NCBI GenBank assembly: GCA_030674185.1
Contig: JAPXFY010000026.1
Coordinates: forward strand, 37,956,209-38,020,208
Length of the DNA: 64,000 nt
Direction: 5' to 3'
DNA from: Monoplex corrugatus
Taxonomy: Eukaryota; Mollusca; Gastropoda; Littorinimorpha; Ranellidae
Shown piece by piece: positions 19,887 to 31,301 of the stretch. Numbering within the stretch: position 1 is the stretch's first letter; each line of letters starts with the position of its first letter. The notes beneath the pieces are model-generated. The model had not been told where the DNA came from. It saw only the letters and a program-made list of their open reading frames with translations, and did not search any database. The translations under genes were made by a program, and so were the position numbers.

Positions 19887-20290
19887 AGGGTGATTCAAAA
19901 AGAATGAACCAATTTTATGACGCAATATTTTAATAAGGAAAAGCAATAGAAAACTCAAGCTAAGTCACAAGTATTGTACTCACAATCAACTTTCATTTCC
20001 TGTCTTACAAGTGTTCAATGTGGCCACCACCACCAGCACGGGCAACGGCAATGCGATAAGAGAATTCATCCCAGGCGCGTTTCAGCATATCACGGTCCAC
20101 TGAGTTGATCGCTGTTGTTATTCGATGGTATTCGTGGCCGGAAGAACGACGCGACAACAGCACCCCCTGTGACAACTATTCAAAAGTTAAATAACTCCTC
20201 TTTCAAATGATCACTGACTCATTCCATAACGATGCTTGAGAACTGAAGCAACGTGTCAGAAAATCGGTTCGTTCTTTTTGAATCACCCTG
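19886..20290. mobile_element. Tc1/mariner-derived MITE, 405 bp, TA target site
   Basis: The ends CAGGGTGATTCAAAAAGAAT and ATTCTTT-type GTTCTTTTTGAATCACCCTG form 25-bp inverted repeats with one mismatch, each flanked by TA inside an AT microsatellite. The interior codes, on the minus strand, the last residues of an IS630/Tc1-mariner-like transposase (see 20005-20147). It is therefore an internal-deletion derivative of an autonomous element. Confidence 0.9.
20005..20147 (-). pseudogene. C-terminal remnant of a Tc1/mariner-like transposase
   Basis: The minus strand reads SVDRDMLKRAWDEFSYRI, then AVARAGGGGHIEHL and a stop. The ending GGHIEHL and the preceding W-E-x-x-Y-R pattern are characteristic of a metazoan group of these transposases (AHIEHL type). 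Only the tail is present; no catalytic domain remains. Confidence 0.85.
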
Positions 20291-20480
20291 TATATATATA
20301 TACATACATATATATATATACATATGAATATATACATATCTGTATATATATATAATGTGTGTGTGTGTGTTGTTGGAGATTTGTGTGTGTGCTTGTGGTG
20401 TGTGTGTGTTTGTATGTGTGTGTGCTTGTGTGTGTATTTGTGTGTGAGTGAGTGTGTGTTTTGTGTGTGTGTGTGTTGTT
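20291..20480 (+). repeat. AT and GT microsatellites
   Basis: TATATA and TACATA runs continue the array interrupted by the Tc1/mariner MITE, followed by GT-rich sequence to about 20480. Confidence 0.9.
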
Positions 20481-21570
20481 TTTGGAGATTGTGTTGGCAA
20501 GATCTTCTCAGCTGATTCTGGATGGATCTTTACCATGTTTGGGCCAAATTTGTTGACCATTGTGGACCCTTGAAAAATCGCAAATGCATACATTAGGAAA
20601 TCATTGCATCAAGGTCAAGGTCACAAGGACTAAAAGTGTTGTAACAGACAACCATTGTCCTTGACTCATGTCAAGTTTTATTTCAACTGAAACTTCTTCA
20701 AGGTCAGAGTTACCTTGAGGAGTATAAATCTGGATTTTCTGTAGTAGTTTTTTATTTGAAAAGAAAGATTGTTAGTAGGCTATGTCTTGACCCTATTTTT
20801 TTTTTCATCAGTGTTGTGGACAAATTTGATTTTTCTTAAATGGTTGTAGTACCTGTACATTATTTGGGGTTGTATATATTTCAAAGTGGTACCAAAAGAG
20901 ATTTTTTGCCTTTTATGATTAATTTTTTGAGGGGTGAAGTTTTTCTACAATTCAGATAGTTGATTGTACTTGAATTCTTGTTTTTCTGCAGTTGCAGTTT
21001 CAGAGCATACTTTTGGCTCAAATGTTATCAGAAGTGGTGCTGACAAAACACTTTATACTTTTTTCCATTTTGTATTGACGTTTTGTGTTTCTTCATTTTT
21101 CTACAAGTCTGAATGTATTTGTTGGTTCAGTGCCTCATAATAGTGCTGTCCAAAATGTGATAATTTTTTTCCGTGTATTTTTGTTTGAATTATTTTCCAA
21201 AGCATGAAATTCTCAGCAATAACTGTGACATGAAATGCCTGCTTTTTCTTGCTTGAAAAGAAACTTGTGTCTGTTTTGTTTCAGTATTTTCCATTTTAGA
21301 CTTTTGGTGTTATTGGTACATGTTCTTTTCCTTTGAGCATTAAGATTATCTGGACCTGCATATTTATCGTTTGTTAGTGTCATAAATCATTTTTGTATAG
21401 TGCTAATCTTCAGTCATTTGGACTTTTTAGTGGAGCACAGAGAACTCAAGAACACTACTGTGTGAGCCAACCACATTCCACTATGTTGTTGCACAGCCTA
21501 CATCTTTGGTGGGTGTGCATGCTGGCTGTTTTCTTGTTTCCAAAACCAACCACTGACATGATTTATGGGA
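20481..21570. other. Stretch without recognised features
   Basis: T-rich non-coding sequence between two MITEs; possibly ABHD14 3' UTR or downstream flank. No domain, tRNA or repeat seen. Confidence 0.45.
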
Positions 21571-21574
21571 TCTT

Positions 21575-21915
21575 TTAACCCTATGACTCCCGCACCCTGT
21601 CCACCAACTGCAAAAACTTAACCCTTTCACTCCCTCACCTATCCACCAGCTTCCTGCAGGAAGCTGGTGGATATGTTGAGGGAATCAAAGGGTTAAGTTT
21701 TTGTCTTGCTAGCATGGTTGGCAATGCATGATGCTGGTGGACAGGGTGTAGGAGTCAAAGGGGTTAATATGCATATCTGATATTCTGAGTAGGTATACAC
21801 GCTTAAGGGGCAGGACGCTCATGGACAGGGTGTGGGAGGCAAAGGGGTTAACCTGTATATCTGATGTTCTGAGTAGGTATATGCACCAAGGGGCAGGATG
21901 CTGGTGGGTTAACAT
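21575..21915. mobile_element. TTAA palindromic MITE cluster, copy 3
   Basis: Starts TTAACCCTATGACTCCCGC, contains a complete inner palindrome (TTAACCCTTTCACTCCC ... AATCAAAGGGTTAA, 21653 centre CTTCCTGCAGGAAG) and ends AGTCAAAGGGGTTAA at 21767. Partial repeats of the right half follow to about 21915, interleaved with ATATCTGATRTTCTGAGTAG. Confidence 0.75.
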
Positions 21916-22014
21916 GCATATCTGATATATATGTATCAGAATATACAGACCAAGGGGGTTTAGGTCTGCACATATGTTGATGTGGGAAATGGGAAAAATC
22001 TCCTCTCTTAACGC

Positions 22015-22090
22015 TTTACCTACTAGGCAGATCGAACCTAAAACCTTCCGATTGGAAGTCCGGTGCTAACCCAGTTGTCTGGAATATCCT
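22015..22090 (-). mobile_element. tRNA-like sequence, probably SINE head
   Basis: The minus strand has ACTGGGTTAGCACCGG (A-box-like) and GGTTTTAGGTTCGATC (B-box-like) about 30 bases apart, with a TCC-containing loop between. The anticodon stem is imperfect, so this is more likely a tRNA-derived SINE or pseudogene than a tRNA gene. Confidence 0.4.
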
Positions 22091-22509
22091 CCTTATCATT
22101 TGTTCTGGCCTTATGAATGAATAAACTGTATTTTGATAAATATGTGCTGATGTAATAATGGCAGCAAAGAGGTTTTTTTTTTTTTTTTTTTTTTTTTCCA
22201 AAAGTTGATATGTCCTAATTACAAGCTTGTTTATGCACGCCATATGAGATTGTCTTTTCATTCATATAAGGTTGTTGATTTGAGAAGAATGATACTTTGT
22301 AATGTTGCAGTTATTGAAAATAAAACGAATGATGTTGTGAAGGAAGGAAATGGTGATCAAAGTGTATCAACTCTTTCACTTCCTCACCTTATCCACCAGC
22401 TTCATGCTGGAAGCAAAAAGATTAAAAAGAAGTAAGACTTGCTTACACTTGCCGACTTTATGTGATAAAGACTTGCAGACTGTTTACATGTCAAAGGACT
22501 TCATGTTAT

Positions 22510-23245
22510 CACATATGAGGAAGAATCTATGAGTCAGCCTTAGTTTGACAATTTATCACATATGAGGAAGAATCTATGAGTCGGCCTTAGTTTGACAATT
22601 TATCACATATGAAGAAGAATCTATGAGTCGGCCTTAGTTTGACAATTTATCACACTTGAAGAAGAATCTATGAGTCAGCCTTAGTTTGACAATTTATCAC
22701 ACTTGAAGAAGAATCTATGAGTCAGCCTTAGTTTGACAATTTATCACACTTGAAGAAGAATCTATGAGTCAGCCTTAGTTTGACAATTTATCACACTTGA
22801 AGAAGAATATGAGTCAGCCTTAGTTTGACAGTGTATTTTATATGAGGAAGAATCTATGAGTCAGCCTTAGTTTGACAATTTATCACATATGAGGAGAATC
22901 TATGAGTCAGCCTTAGTTTGACAATTTATCACACTTGAAGAAGAATCTATCAGCCTTAGTTTGACGATTTATCACACTTGAAGAATCTATGAGTCAGCCT
23001 TAGTTTGACAATGTATTACACTTGAAGAAGAATCTATGAGTCAGCCTTAGTTTGACAATGTATTACACTTGAAGAAGAATCTATGAGTCAGCCTTAGTTT
23101 GACAATGTATTACACTTGAAGAAGAATCTATGAGTCAGCCTTAGTTTGACAATTTATCACACTTGAAGAAGAATATGAGTCAGCCTTAGTTTGACAATTT
23201 ATCACACTTGAAGAAGGATCTAGATTCAGCCTAGTTTTACATTCT
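22510..23245 (+). repeat. 48-bp minisatellite, about 16 copies
   Basis: The unit contains AGAATCTATGAGTCAGCCTT, AGTTTGACAATTTATCACAC and TTGAAGA. Copies are 90 percent or more alike by eye, with a few short deletions. A downstream subset has TGTATTACAC in place of TTTATCACAC. Confidence 0.95.
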
Positions 23246-23674
23246 GTCTACTTAGTGTGCTGTATTTAGTTTGAATGCTCACCACATCTCTGATGTTTAT
23301 CTATGTGTTTTGAGTTTTAAAACTTCTTTCTGGCAGTATGTGATATGCATTGTGATTCCTGCTCTGTGCCATGTGTGATGTACGTTGGGAAAAACTGAAT
23401 ATTTTGTTCAGTTGGCATGGATAGCAAGCACTGTAGAATTGAAGCCTGTTTTATTTATTGAAACATATCACTTAAACAGTTTGACATTCCTGACATGTGT
23501 TATGTTAACCGTGTTGTTAAGGATTCCTGATTTTATCCGCACATCCTTTTATGTTCTTGTTAATTTTTTTTTCAAAGTAGGCCTATAGCATTCGTATACA
23601 TGCTGTTTGCAGTGTATTTTTCACATGTGTACATGTGAGTGTTAAGGTTTATCTGTCACTGCTGAGTCTACCTT

Positions 23675-25090
23675 TCATAAAAACTGAATGTTTGAGTGCA
23701 CACCTGTCATTGTGGAGTATCTGAATGTTTGAATCCATACCTGTTAGTGTGTACAAACTGAATGTTTGAATTCATACCTGTCATTGTGTACAAACTGAAT
23801 GTTTGAATCCACACCTGTCAGAATGGAGAAACTGGATGCTTGAATCCATACTTGTCATTGTATATGAACTGAATGTTTGAATCCAGACCCGTCATTGTGT
23901 AGAAACGGAATGTTTGAATCCATACCTGTCAGTATGCAGAAACTGGATGCTTGAATCCATACTTGTCATTGTATATGAACTGAATGTTTGGATCCATACC
24001 CGTCATTGTGTACAAACAGATTGTTTGAATCCGTACCTGTTAGTGTGTACAAACTGAATGTTTGAATCCATACCTGTCAGTATGGAGAAACTGGATGCTT
24101 GAATCTATACCTGTCATTGTGTACAAACTGAATGTTTGAATCCAGACCCGTCATTGTGTACAAACTGAATGTTTGAATCCATACCTGTCAGCATGGAGAA
24201 ACTGGATGCTTGAATCCATACTTGTCATTGTGTAGAAACTGAATGTTTCAATCCATACCTGTCAGTATGCAGAAACTGGATACTTGAATCCATACTTGTC
24301 ATTGTGTATAAACTGAATGTTTGAATCCACACCTGTCAGTATGGAGAAACTGAATGTTTGAATCCATACTTGTCATTGTGTACAAACTGAATGTTTGAAT
24401 CCATACCTGTCAGTTTGGAGAAACTGGATGCTTGAATCCATACTTGCCTTTGTGTACGAACTGAATGTTTGAATCCAGACCCGTCATTGTGTACAAACTG
24501 AATGTTTGAATCCATACCTGTCAGTTTGGAGAAACTGGATGCTTGAATCCATACTTGTCATTGTGTAGAAACTGAATGTTTGAATCCACACCTGTCAGTA
24601 TGCAGAAACTGGATGCTTGAATCCATACTTGTCATTGTGTACAAACTGAATGTTTGAATCCATACCTGTCAGTATGCAGAAACTGGATGCTTGAATCCAT
24701 ACTTGTCATTGTGTACGAACTGAATGTTTGAATCCAGACCCGTCATTGTGTACAAACTGAATGTTTGAATCCATACCTGTCAGTTTGGAGAAACTGGATG
24801 TTTGAATCCATACTTGTCATTGTGTACGAACTGAATGTTTGAATCCATACCTGTCAGTATGGAGAAACTGAATGCTTGAATCCGCACCTGTCGTTGTGGA
24901 GAAACTAAATGTTTGAATCCAGACCTGTCATTGTGGAGAAACTAAATGTTTGAATCCAGACCTGTCATTGTGGAGAAACTAAATATTTGAATCCAGACCT
25001 GTCATTGTGGAGAAACTGAATGTTTGAATCCATACCTGTCATTGTGGAGAAATTGAATCTTTGAATCCATACCTGGTATTGTGGAGAAGT
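23675..25090 (+). repeat. 37-bp minisatellite, nearly 40 copies
   Basis: The unit is AAACTGAATGTTTGAATCC followed by ATACCTGTCATTGTGTAC. Two main variants (CAGTATGGAG with GGATGCTTGAATCC, and CATTGTGTAC with GAATGTTTGAATCC) tend to alternate, giving a higher-order period of two units over much of the array. Confidence 0.95.
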
Positions 25091-25240
25091 GGTTAACGCA
25101 ATGGAATCCCCTGTGGGGATACCAGGGGCTCTTTCAGTATATCCTTAGAGTATGTCAGTGAATGCATTTATACATGTACTTGATTTTCGTTTCCAGTTGG
25201 TTTTTTTTTTATCTTCTGGCTTGTAGAAAATTTTAATCTT
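25090..25240 (+). mobile_element. Internally deleted copy of the 563-bp retroposon
   Basis: ATCCCCTGTGGGGATACCAG and GGGGCTCTTTCAGTAT match the start of the element at 26401, then it jumps to CCTTAGAGTATGTCAGTGAA, which matches the later part. The middle is missing. Confidence 0.6.
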
Positions 25241-25254
25241 CTCCAGGCCTGGAC

Positions 25255-25770
25255 AGTTTTTCATGTTGTAATAATGCAGATGTTCATATTTTACAGTATT
25301 GTTACATATGAAAGTTTTTATGTTTAAAATTTTGCTCCATAACTATGCAGATATATTTTATGTTTTCAATATCATTATGTAACTATTTAGATTTTCATGT
25401 TCACAAGAATGTTGCATAATGTTGCAGATTTTCGTATTTTGTGGTATTGTTACATAATGAAAGGTTTTTTTTTTATATTTACAAATTGTTCCATAATAAA
25501 ATTTTTCATATTTACAAATTGTTCCGTAACTATGCAAATTTCATATTTACAGTATCATCATGTAATTCTTCAGATGGTCACGTTTTCAAGACAGTTATGT
25601 CGTTTTGCAGACTTTCATATTTACAATATTCTAACATAATTACACATATTTTTGTACTTAATGTACTGTCACATAAGTTTGCTGATTTTGATATTCACAC
25701 TGTTGCAGAGTTATGCAGATTTTCTCATGGGCGATGTCCATGCATAAATATGCAGATTGTTAGCAATATT
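25255..25770 (+). repeat. Degenerate tandem repeat, unit about 45-50 bp
   Basis: Repeated blocks of ATGCAGATTTTCATATTTAC and AGTATTGTTACATAA with much variation. Frames open through it are low-complexity and probably not coding. Confidence 0.7.
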
Positions 25771-25904
25771 ATGACCCAGTTGTAAAGATGACTGTATTCT
25801 TACATTATCACATCATGTTCTTGGAAGACAGGTGTTCTGGGTTGTGCTGTTTTTTGTTCACCATTTCATTAATAAATAAATAGAGGGTTGTTAGCAGAAT
25901 GGTA

Positions 25905-26400
25905 TGTCATTGTCATGTGTCCTGCTGCATGGCGTTGGCGATCATGGCCCTCCACACGAATCTATCCCTTGTCGCTGCAAGTACATTTTCCACCTCTGTC
26001 CTCAGCCACCCTGCAAGTCCGTCCAGTATTTTCTCCTAGGGTCTACCTGGTGCTCTTTTTGCCTCCAGCTTTCCTGTTGTGACCAGGTGCTCTGATTTCT
26101 CTTTCGTCTTAAATGCCCTATAAATGTTGCTTGTCTTTTCCTAATCTTCTTTATTAATAATCTTCTTATGTCTGCCTCCTTCAAGACTGCCTCGTTTGTT
26201 TTCTTTGCTGTCCATGAACTCTCAACAATCTCCTTAGAAACCACATTTCAGTTGCCTCAATCTTGTTCTGACTTTGTGTGTTGACTATCCACGCCTCACA
26301 ATCATACAACAGTATCTGTTCTATATAACACTCAAGAACTCTTTTCCTGATGTTAATTGATAGACATTTGTTGTGAAGAATGCTTTTCATCTTCTTGAAT
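25905..26400 (-). mobile_element. RTE-type LINE copy D, 3' part
   Basis: Minus-strand reading gives [56 protein letters not shown] and TWSQQESWRQ in shifted frames. The 3' end is near 25905. The element continues at 26976-27190 after a retroposon insertion. Confidence 0.82.
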
Positions 26401-26963
26401 ATCCCCCGTGGGGATGCTGGGGGCTCTTTCAGTATGAATAGTATCCCCACCTTCTGGAAATACTGTGCTAGAAATTTCCTCATTTCTGTCACTCTTTGTT
26501 TCTCTCTTCCTCCTTTGCTTTCTGTCATTTCTTCCTGTCATTTTCTACCTTGCTGGTCCATTCACCTGTGTTTGATAAAGTCTTACATACTTATTCTTAG
26601 GATTGATAATTGGGTACATGTATTAAATGCATTTTTGACTTTAGGGAAATGAGATACAAAGAAGCAGTTTTAGGTAATTTAGGCCTGTTTTTATATATGT
26701 TTTAGTGTCTCTAGTTATGTTTCAATTTGTATTCAGGTATGTTTTTTAAATCCCCTGTGCGATAAATTGGATGGAGTGGTCAATGCCTGGGGCATCTCCT
26801 TAGATTATGTGAATGCATTGGTATGTGTAGTTAATTTTCTTTCAGTTATTTTCCCTGTAGAAGTATTGTGTATGTTTTGAAACAGTTGTAGCCCTGATAT
26901 GGCTCTACGCAGTCGGCTGGGCTTTCAAACAAAAACAAAAACAAAATAAAAACGAAAACAAAA
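26401..26963 (+). mobile_element. 563-bp non-coding retroposon with exact target duplication
   Basis: Inserted into RTE copy D. ATCTTCTTGAAT is repeated exactly at 26389-26400 and 26964-26975, a 12-bp target-site duplication. It starts ATCCCCCGTGGGGATGCTGG, has no long ORF, and ends GTAGCCCTGATATGGCTCTA plus an A-rich (CAAAAA)n tail. These are marks of LINE-driven retroposition. Related copies are at 34652-35150 (reversed) and 25090-25240. Confidence 0.85.
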
Positions 26964-26975
26964 ATCTTCTTGAAT

Positions 26976-27190
26976 GCTGTTTTGGCTTGGCCGATTCTAC
27001 TGGCTACTTCTGATGTGCATCTGCCGTCTGGTGAGATGACTGTTCCCAGATATTTAAACTTAACTTACCAACATGTCCCAAAGTTGTGCCATTTGCTCTT
27101 ATTTTGCATGTGGGGGTTTCCTTTTTGTTGTTGTTGTTATTGTTGTTGATTACCATGACTTCAGTCTTCTTGCTTCTTGAAATGATCAGC
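26976..27190 (-). mobile_element. RTE-type LINE copy D, continuation
   Basis: CTTCTTGAATGCTGTTTTGG onward matches RTE copy C at 33830-34015. It codes, reversed, the region around [13 protein letters not shown] and KKTEVMVIS in damaged form. Confidence 0.75.
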
Positions 27191-27309
27191 AGAATATCTG
27201 CTTAAAGAGGCTTTTCCTTACATTTTTGAATATCGTTTTGTGGGATAAAAAGGTCAATTATATGGAATGAAAAGACCAGTTATGACATCTAAATAAAAAC
27301 AAAGTTTGT

Positions 27310-29235
27310 CCATGCGACTATGTGTGTGTGTGTTTAAAGGAGTGTTTGATTGTATATGTCCATGGTATGTGTGTATGCATGCGCGAGTGTGTGTTGTATG
27401 TGTATATGTGTGTGCGCGCGTGTTTGTGTTTGCCTGTTTGTTTGCTTGTTTGTGTGTTTTGCCTGTTTGTGTGTCTGTCTGATTACCTGTTTGTTTGTGT
27501 ATTGCCTGTCTGTGTATTTGCCTGTGTGTGTTTGTCTCTGTGTGTTTGCCTGTTTGTCTCTGTGTGTGTTTGTCTGTTTGCTTGTCTGTGTGTTTGCCTG
27601 TCTGTGTGTTTGCCTGTCTGTGTTTTGCCTGTCTGTGTATTGCCTGTCTGTGTGCTTGCCTGTCTGTGTGCTTGCCTGTTTGTGTGTTTGCCTGTCTGTG
27701 TGTTTGCCTGTTTGTGTGTTTGTCTGTGTTTGTGTGTTTGCCTGTCTGTGTGTTTGACTGTGCGTTTTTCTCTGTTTGCGTGTTTGCCTGTTTGTGTGTT
27801 GCTGTTTGTGTGTTTTTTGTCTGCTTATGAGTTTGTGTATTTGTTTGCCTGTTTGTTTGTTTGCCTGTTTGAGTGTTTGCCTGTCTGTTTGTTGGTTTGT
27901 GTGTGTCGGTTTGTGTGTCTGTTGGTTTGTGTTTGTTGGTTTGTGTGTGTCGGTTTGTGTGTCTGTTGGTTTGTGTGTTTGCTGGTTTGTGCGTTTGTTG
28001 GTCTGTGTCTGTTAGTTTGTGTTGGTTTGTGTGTCTGTTGGTTTGTGTGTTTCTCTGTTGGTTTGTGTGTTTGTTGGTTTGTGTGTGTCTGTTGGTTTGT
28101 GTGTTTGTTGGTGTGTGTGTTTGTTGGTTTGTGTGTTTGTTGGTCTGTGTGTCTGGTAGTTTGTGTTTCTCTGTTGGTTTGTGTGTGTGTTGGTTTGTGT
28201 GTGTTGGTTTGTGTGTCTGTTGGTTTGTGTGTCTGTTGGTTTGTGTATCTGTTGGTTTTCTATGTCTGTTGGTTTGTGTGTTTGTAGGTGTGTGTGTTGG
28301 TTTGTGTGTATGTTGGTTTGTGTGTCTTTTGGCTTGTGTGTTTGTGTGTCTGTTGGCTTGTGTGTTTGTTGGTGTGTGTGTTTGTTGGTGTGTGTGTCTG
28401 TTGGTTTGTGTGTTTGTTGGTGTGTGTGTCTGTTGGTTTGTGTTTTTTGTTGGTTTCTGTGTCTGTTGGTTTGTGTGTTTGTTGATTTGTGTCTGTTGGT
28501 TTCTGTGTCTGTTGGTTTGTGTGTTTGTTGATTTGTGTGTCTGTTGGTTTGTGTGTTTGTTGGTTTGTGTCTGTTGGTTTGTGTTTGTTGGTGTGAGTGT
28601 TGGTTTGTGTGTCTGTTGGTTTGTGTGGTTTGTCCGTTGGTTTGTGCATTTGCCTGTTGGTTTGTGTCTTTGTGTTTGCCTGTTTGTTGGTTTATATGTT
28701 TGCCTGTTTGTGTGTGTGTTTGAGTGTTTGCCTGTTTGTGTGTTTGTTTCTCTGTGTTTGCCTGTTTATGTGTTTGTGTGCGTGTTTGCCTGTTTGTGTG
28801 TCTGCCTATGTGTTTGCTTGTATGTTTGCCTGCTTGTTTGTGTGTTTGCCTGTTTGTGTTTGCCTGTTTGTGTGTTTGCCTCTTTGTTTGCCTGTTTGTA
28901 TGTGTGTTTGCCCGTTTGTATTTTTGCTTGTTCGTGTTTGTTTTTTGAATGTGTGTGTTTGTGTGTTGGTATTTTTGCTTGTTCATGTTTGTTTTTTGAA
29001 TGTGTTTGCCTGTTTGTGTGATGGTCTGTTTGCCTATTTGTGCGTTTGCCTGTTTATTTGTGGTTTGTGCGTTTGCCTATTTATTTGTGTTTGCAGGTGG
29101 GTTTTTTTTATTTGTTTGTATGTATGTTGGTCTGTTTATGTGTGCCCGTTTGTGTGCATATGTATGTTTTTTTGTGTATTGGTCTGTTTGTTTTTATGTT
29201 AGTCAGTTTATTGGTGTGTTGGTCAGTTTGTATAA
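27310..29235 (+). repeat. 1.9-kb TG-rich array with 16-bp units
   Basis: The first half is mainly TTTGCCTGTCTGTGTG units, the second mainly TTGGTTTGTGTGTCTG units; almost every variation keeps a 4-bp period. Because the sequence has few TAA/TAG/TGA words, frames of 200-380 residues stay open on both strands (Cys/Val/Leu-rich on plus, Thr/Asn/Gln/His-rich on minus). These are artefacts of composition. Confidence 0.93.
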
Positions 29236-29500
29236 TTTTTGATGAACTGTGATGGTTCCTGGTCTCCAGGGGGTGTCCCAGTCACATCCATCTGAGAAAT
29301 CTCTACACAATGTCCACCTTCACCCTCTGTTAATCTCCTTTAAAAAAAAAGTGACAATGAGTGTGTGTATGCATTCATGTACATGTGTAAATGTGTTGTC
29401 CATTTTTGTGGTGTTTTCCCATTTTTATAGGAAAACCTTTTTTTTTTGTAATGAATTATGTGGATGCCATCTAGAGCACCCGATGGGCATTAGGAAGACA
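29236..29500. other. Diverged duplicated segment
   Basis: The block AAAAAAAGTGACAATGAGTG to CGATGGGCATTAGGAAGA (29342-29495) is repeated with about 80 percent identity at 29664-29815. A MITE sits between the two. Confidence 0.55.
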
Positions 29501-29501
29501 C

Positions 29502-29646
29502 TTAACCCTTTGACTCCCACATCCTGTCAACCACCTGCAAATACTGTAGGAAGCTGGTGGATAGGGTGAGGGAGTCAAAGGGTTAAATTTTGCTTTCCTA
29601 ACATGGTTAACAAGGCAGGATGTTGGTGGATAGGGTGCGGGGGTCT
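29502..29646. mobile_element. TTAA palindromic MITE, copy 4
   Basis: TTAACCCTTTGACTCCCACA to GGGAGTCAAAGGGTTAA (29502-29586) is an 85-bp near-perfect hairpin. A further half unit extends to about 29646. Confidence 0.78.
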
Positions 29647-30375
29647 AAGAATCGGTCTCCAGAAAAAAAGTGAGAATAAGTGTGCGTATGTATTCATATG
29701 CATGTGTAGATGTATTTTCAATTTTTGTGACGTTTTCTCAATTTTTAGGAAATTATTTTTGTAATGAATTATGCGGATGCCATCACGAGTATCTGATGGG
29801 CATTAGGAAGATATTTAAAAAATTTTTACTGTCTATATGTCAATGGCCTGTAAGGCAGCAATAAAGGTTTTCCACTCCTATCTGTTCCGGACCCTCTGTA
29901 TAGTACCCCAAAGTGTGTTTCAGCAACTTAACATCATCAGAATGTGATGATGTGTTTTTGGAAATACTGTATTTAAATGTGAGGCTGACTTGACCATTTG
30001 GTTTTGATACACACATTTGGAACGATGAACCAGAAAGAGCAGGCCTTTCACCTGGCTGTCCTGGTTAGTCTTCTTGCCTTTCTGAAGTCTTGGTACAAAA
30101 AAAAAAATTGGGTGGCGCTGCACTGTAGTGATGTACTCTCAAAGGGGTAGAGCAGCCCGAGTTTCACATGGTAAATCCACAAAAGAAATGAACATGAAAT
30201 ATATGAAATATGAAATGGCGTGTGGCTTGGCTAGAAGTGTATACTGTGGGACCTTAACCATACAGACTTGTTTGACTGCCATTCTGCTGGGTGGTGAGCA
30301 GGTCAGGTTTGATGGAAAGCAATGTGATAATAATTCATTAAGATTTAGAGAACCCTCCCACACCTAAAAGCCACT

Positions 30376-30425
30376 CACGTTTCAGTTTCAGTTTCTCAAG
30401 ATAGTGTGTCCTGGCTCAGTATAAA
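30376..30425 (+). mobile_element. SINE, TTTCAGTTTCAGTTTCTCAA family, 5' stub
   Basis: TTTCAGTTTCAGTTTCTCAA and GATAGTGTGTCCTGGCTCAG match the start of the copies at 4727, 31302 and 52094, then similarity stops at a GT tract. Confidence 0.55.
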
Positions 30426-30429
30426 TTCT

Positions 30430-30535
30430 GTTGTGTGCGTGTGCATGTGTGTGTGTGTATGTGTGTGTTTATGAGAGAGACAGACAGACAGGCAGGCAGA
30501 CAGACAGACAGACACGAACAGACAGAGACAGAACG
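30430..30535 (+). repeat. (GT)n and (GACA)n microsatellite
   Basis: GTGTGTGTATGTGTGTG followed by imperfect GACA/GGCA tetranucleotides. Confidence 0.9.
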
Positions 30536-31301
30536 CATGTACACGCTATACATGTGCAACAACTTTACTCTGATATCACCTTACGTAAATCTGGATCACA
30601 CATTCAGGTCAACAAAGCGAATGGAAAAACACAGATTGAAGCAGACATAATCCTGCCTTGTCTATTTATTTGTTTGGAATGATAGTTGTCACAATAACTT
30701 CATCGGTCATGAGCACACACAGTCGCTGTCCTCTACTACTACTACAACAACATAAAATAAGGAAATAATCTTTCTTTTTAAGTACTAAATGTTCAAATTA
30801 TTAATTGCTTACACAAAACTTAAGCCCTAACACATACATATATAAACATAAATATATACAACCCATACAGTTATAACCCAGACAGTTAAATACTTCAATG
30901 AATTATTAACTCAAAATGCATATCACTCAGCTCCACATTAGCAAAGAAATAACAAATAAACAAATAAATAACTAATAAAAATATTTCAAATAAAATAAAA
31001 TAGAATAAAATAAAATGAAACACAATAATAACAGAAAAAAACCCTATAACAACGGCCAACTGCTTTCATGTCACAAGTTGATACAGTAACATACTTACGA
31101 AACAAGCACACCTTAAGATCTGGTTGCAAATAACCACTGATATCACTGTCCACTGCAAGAATAATAAATATACCTGTGTTTACCTCAGCAGCTAAACCAA
31201 CAGAATGATGATCACAACAGCTCATGAGTCACAAAAAAAAAAGGGCAAAATGCATCAACAAAGCCAAAAGTGCGTTTGCTGAAGTAGAAAAAAATGCACG
31301 T

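Noticed and set aside
22015..22090. Possible working tRNA gene on the minus strand
   Set aside because: A- and B-box-like blocks are present but the anticodon stem and acceptor stem do not pair well; kept only as a tRNA-derived SINE head.
22510..25090. Regular repeats considered as a CRISPR-like array
   Set aside because: Units are head-to-tail with no unique spacers and the host is clearly an animal; these are minisatellites.
27322..29202. Reading frames of 200-380 residues, Cys/Val/Leu-rich on plus and Thr/Asn/Gln-rich on minus
   Set aside because: They follow from a TG-rich tandem array lacking stop words; several frames are open at once and composition is purely repeat-driven.
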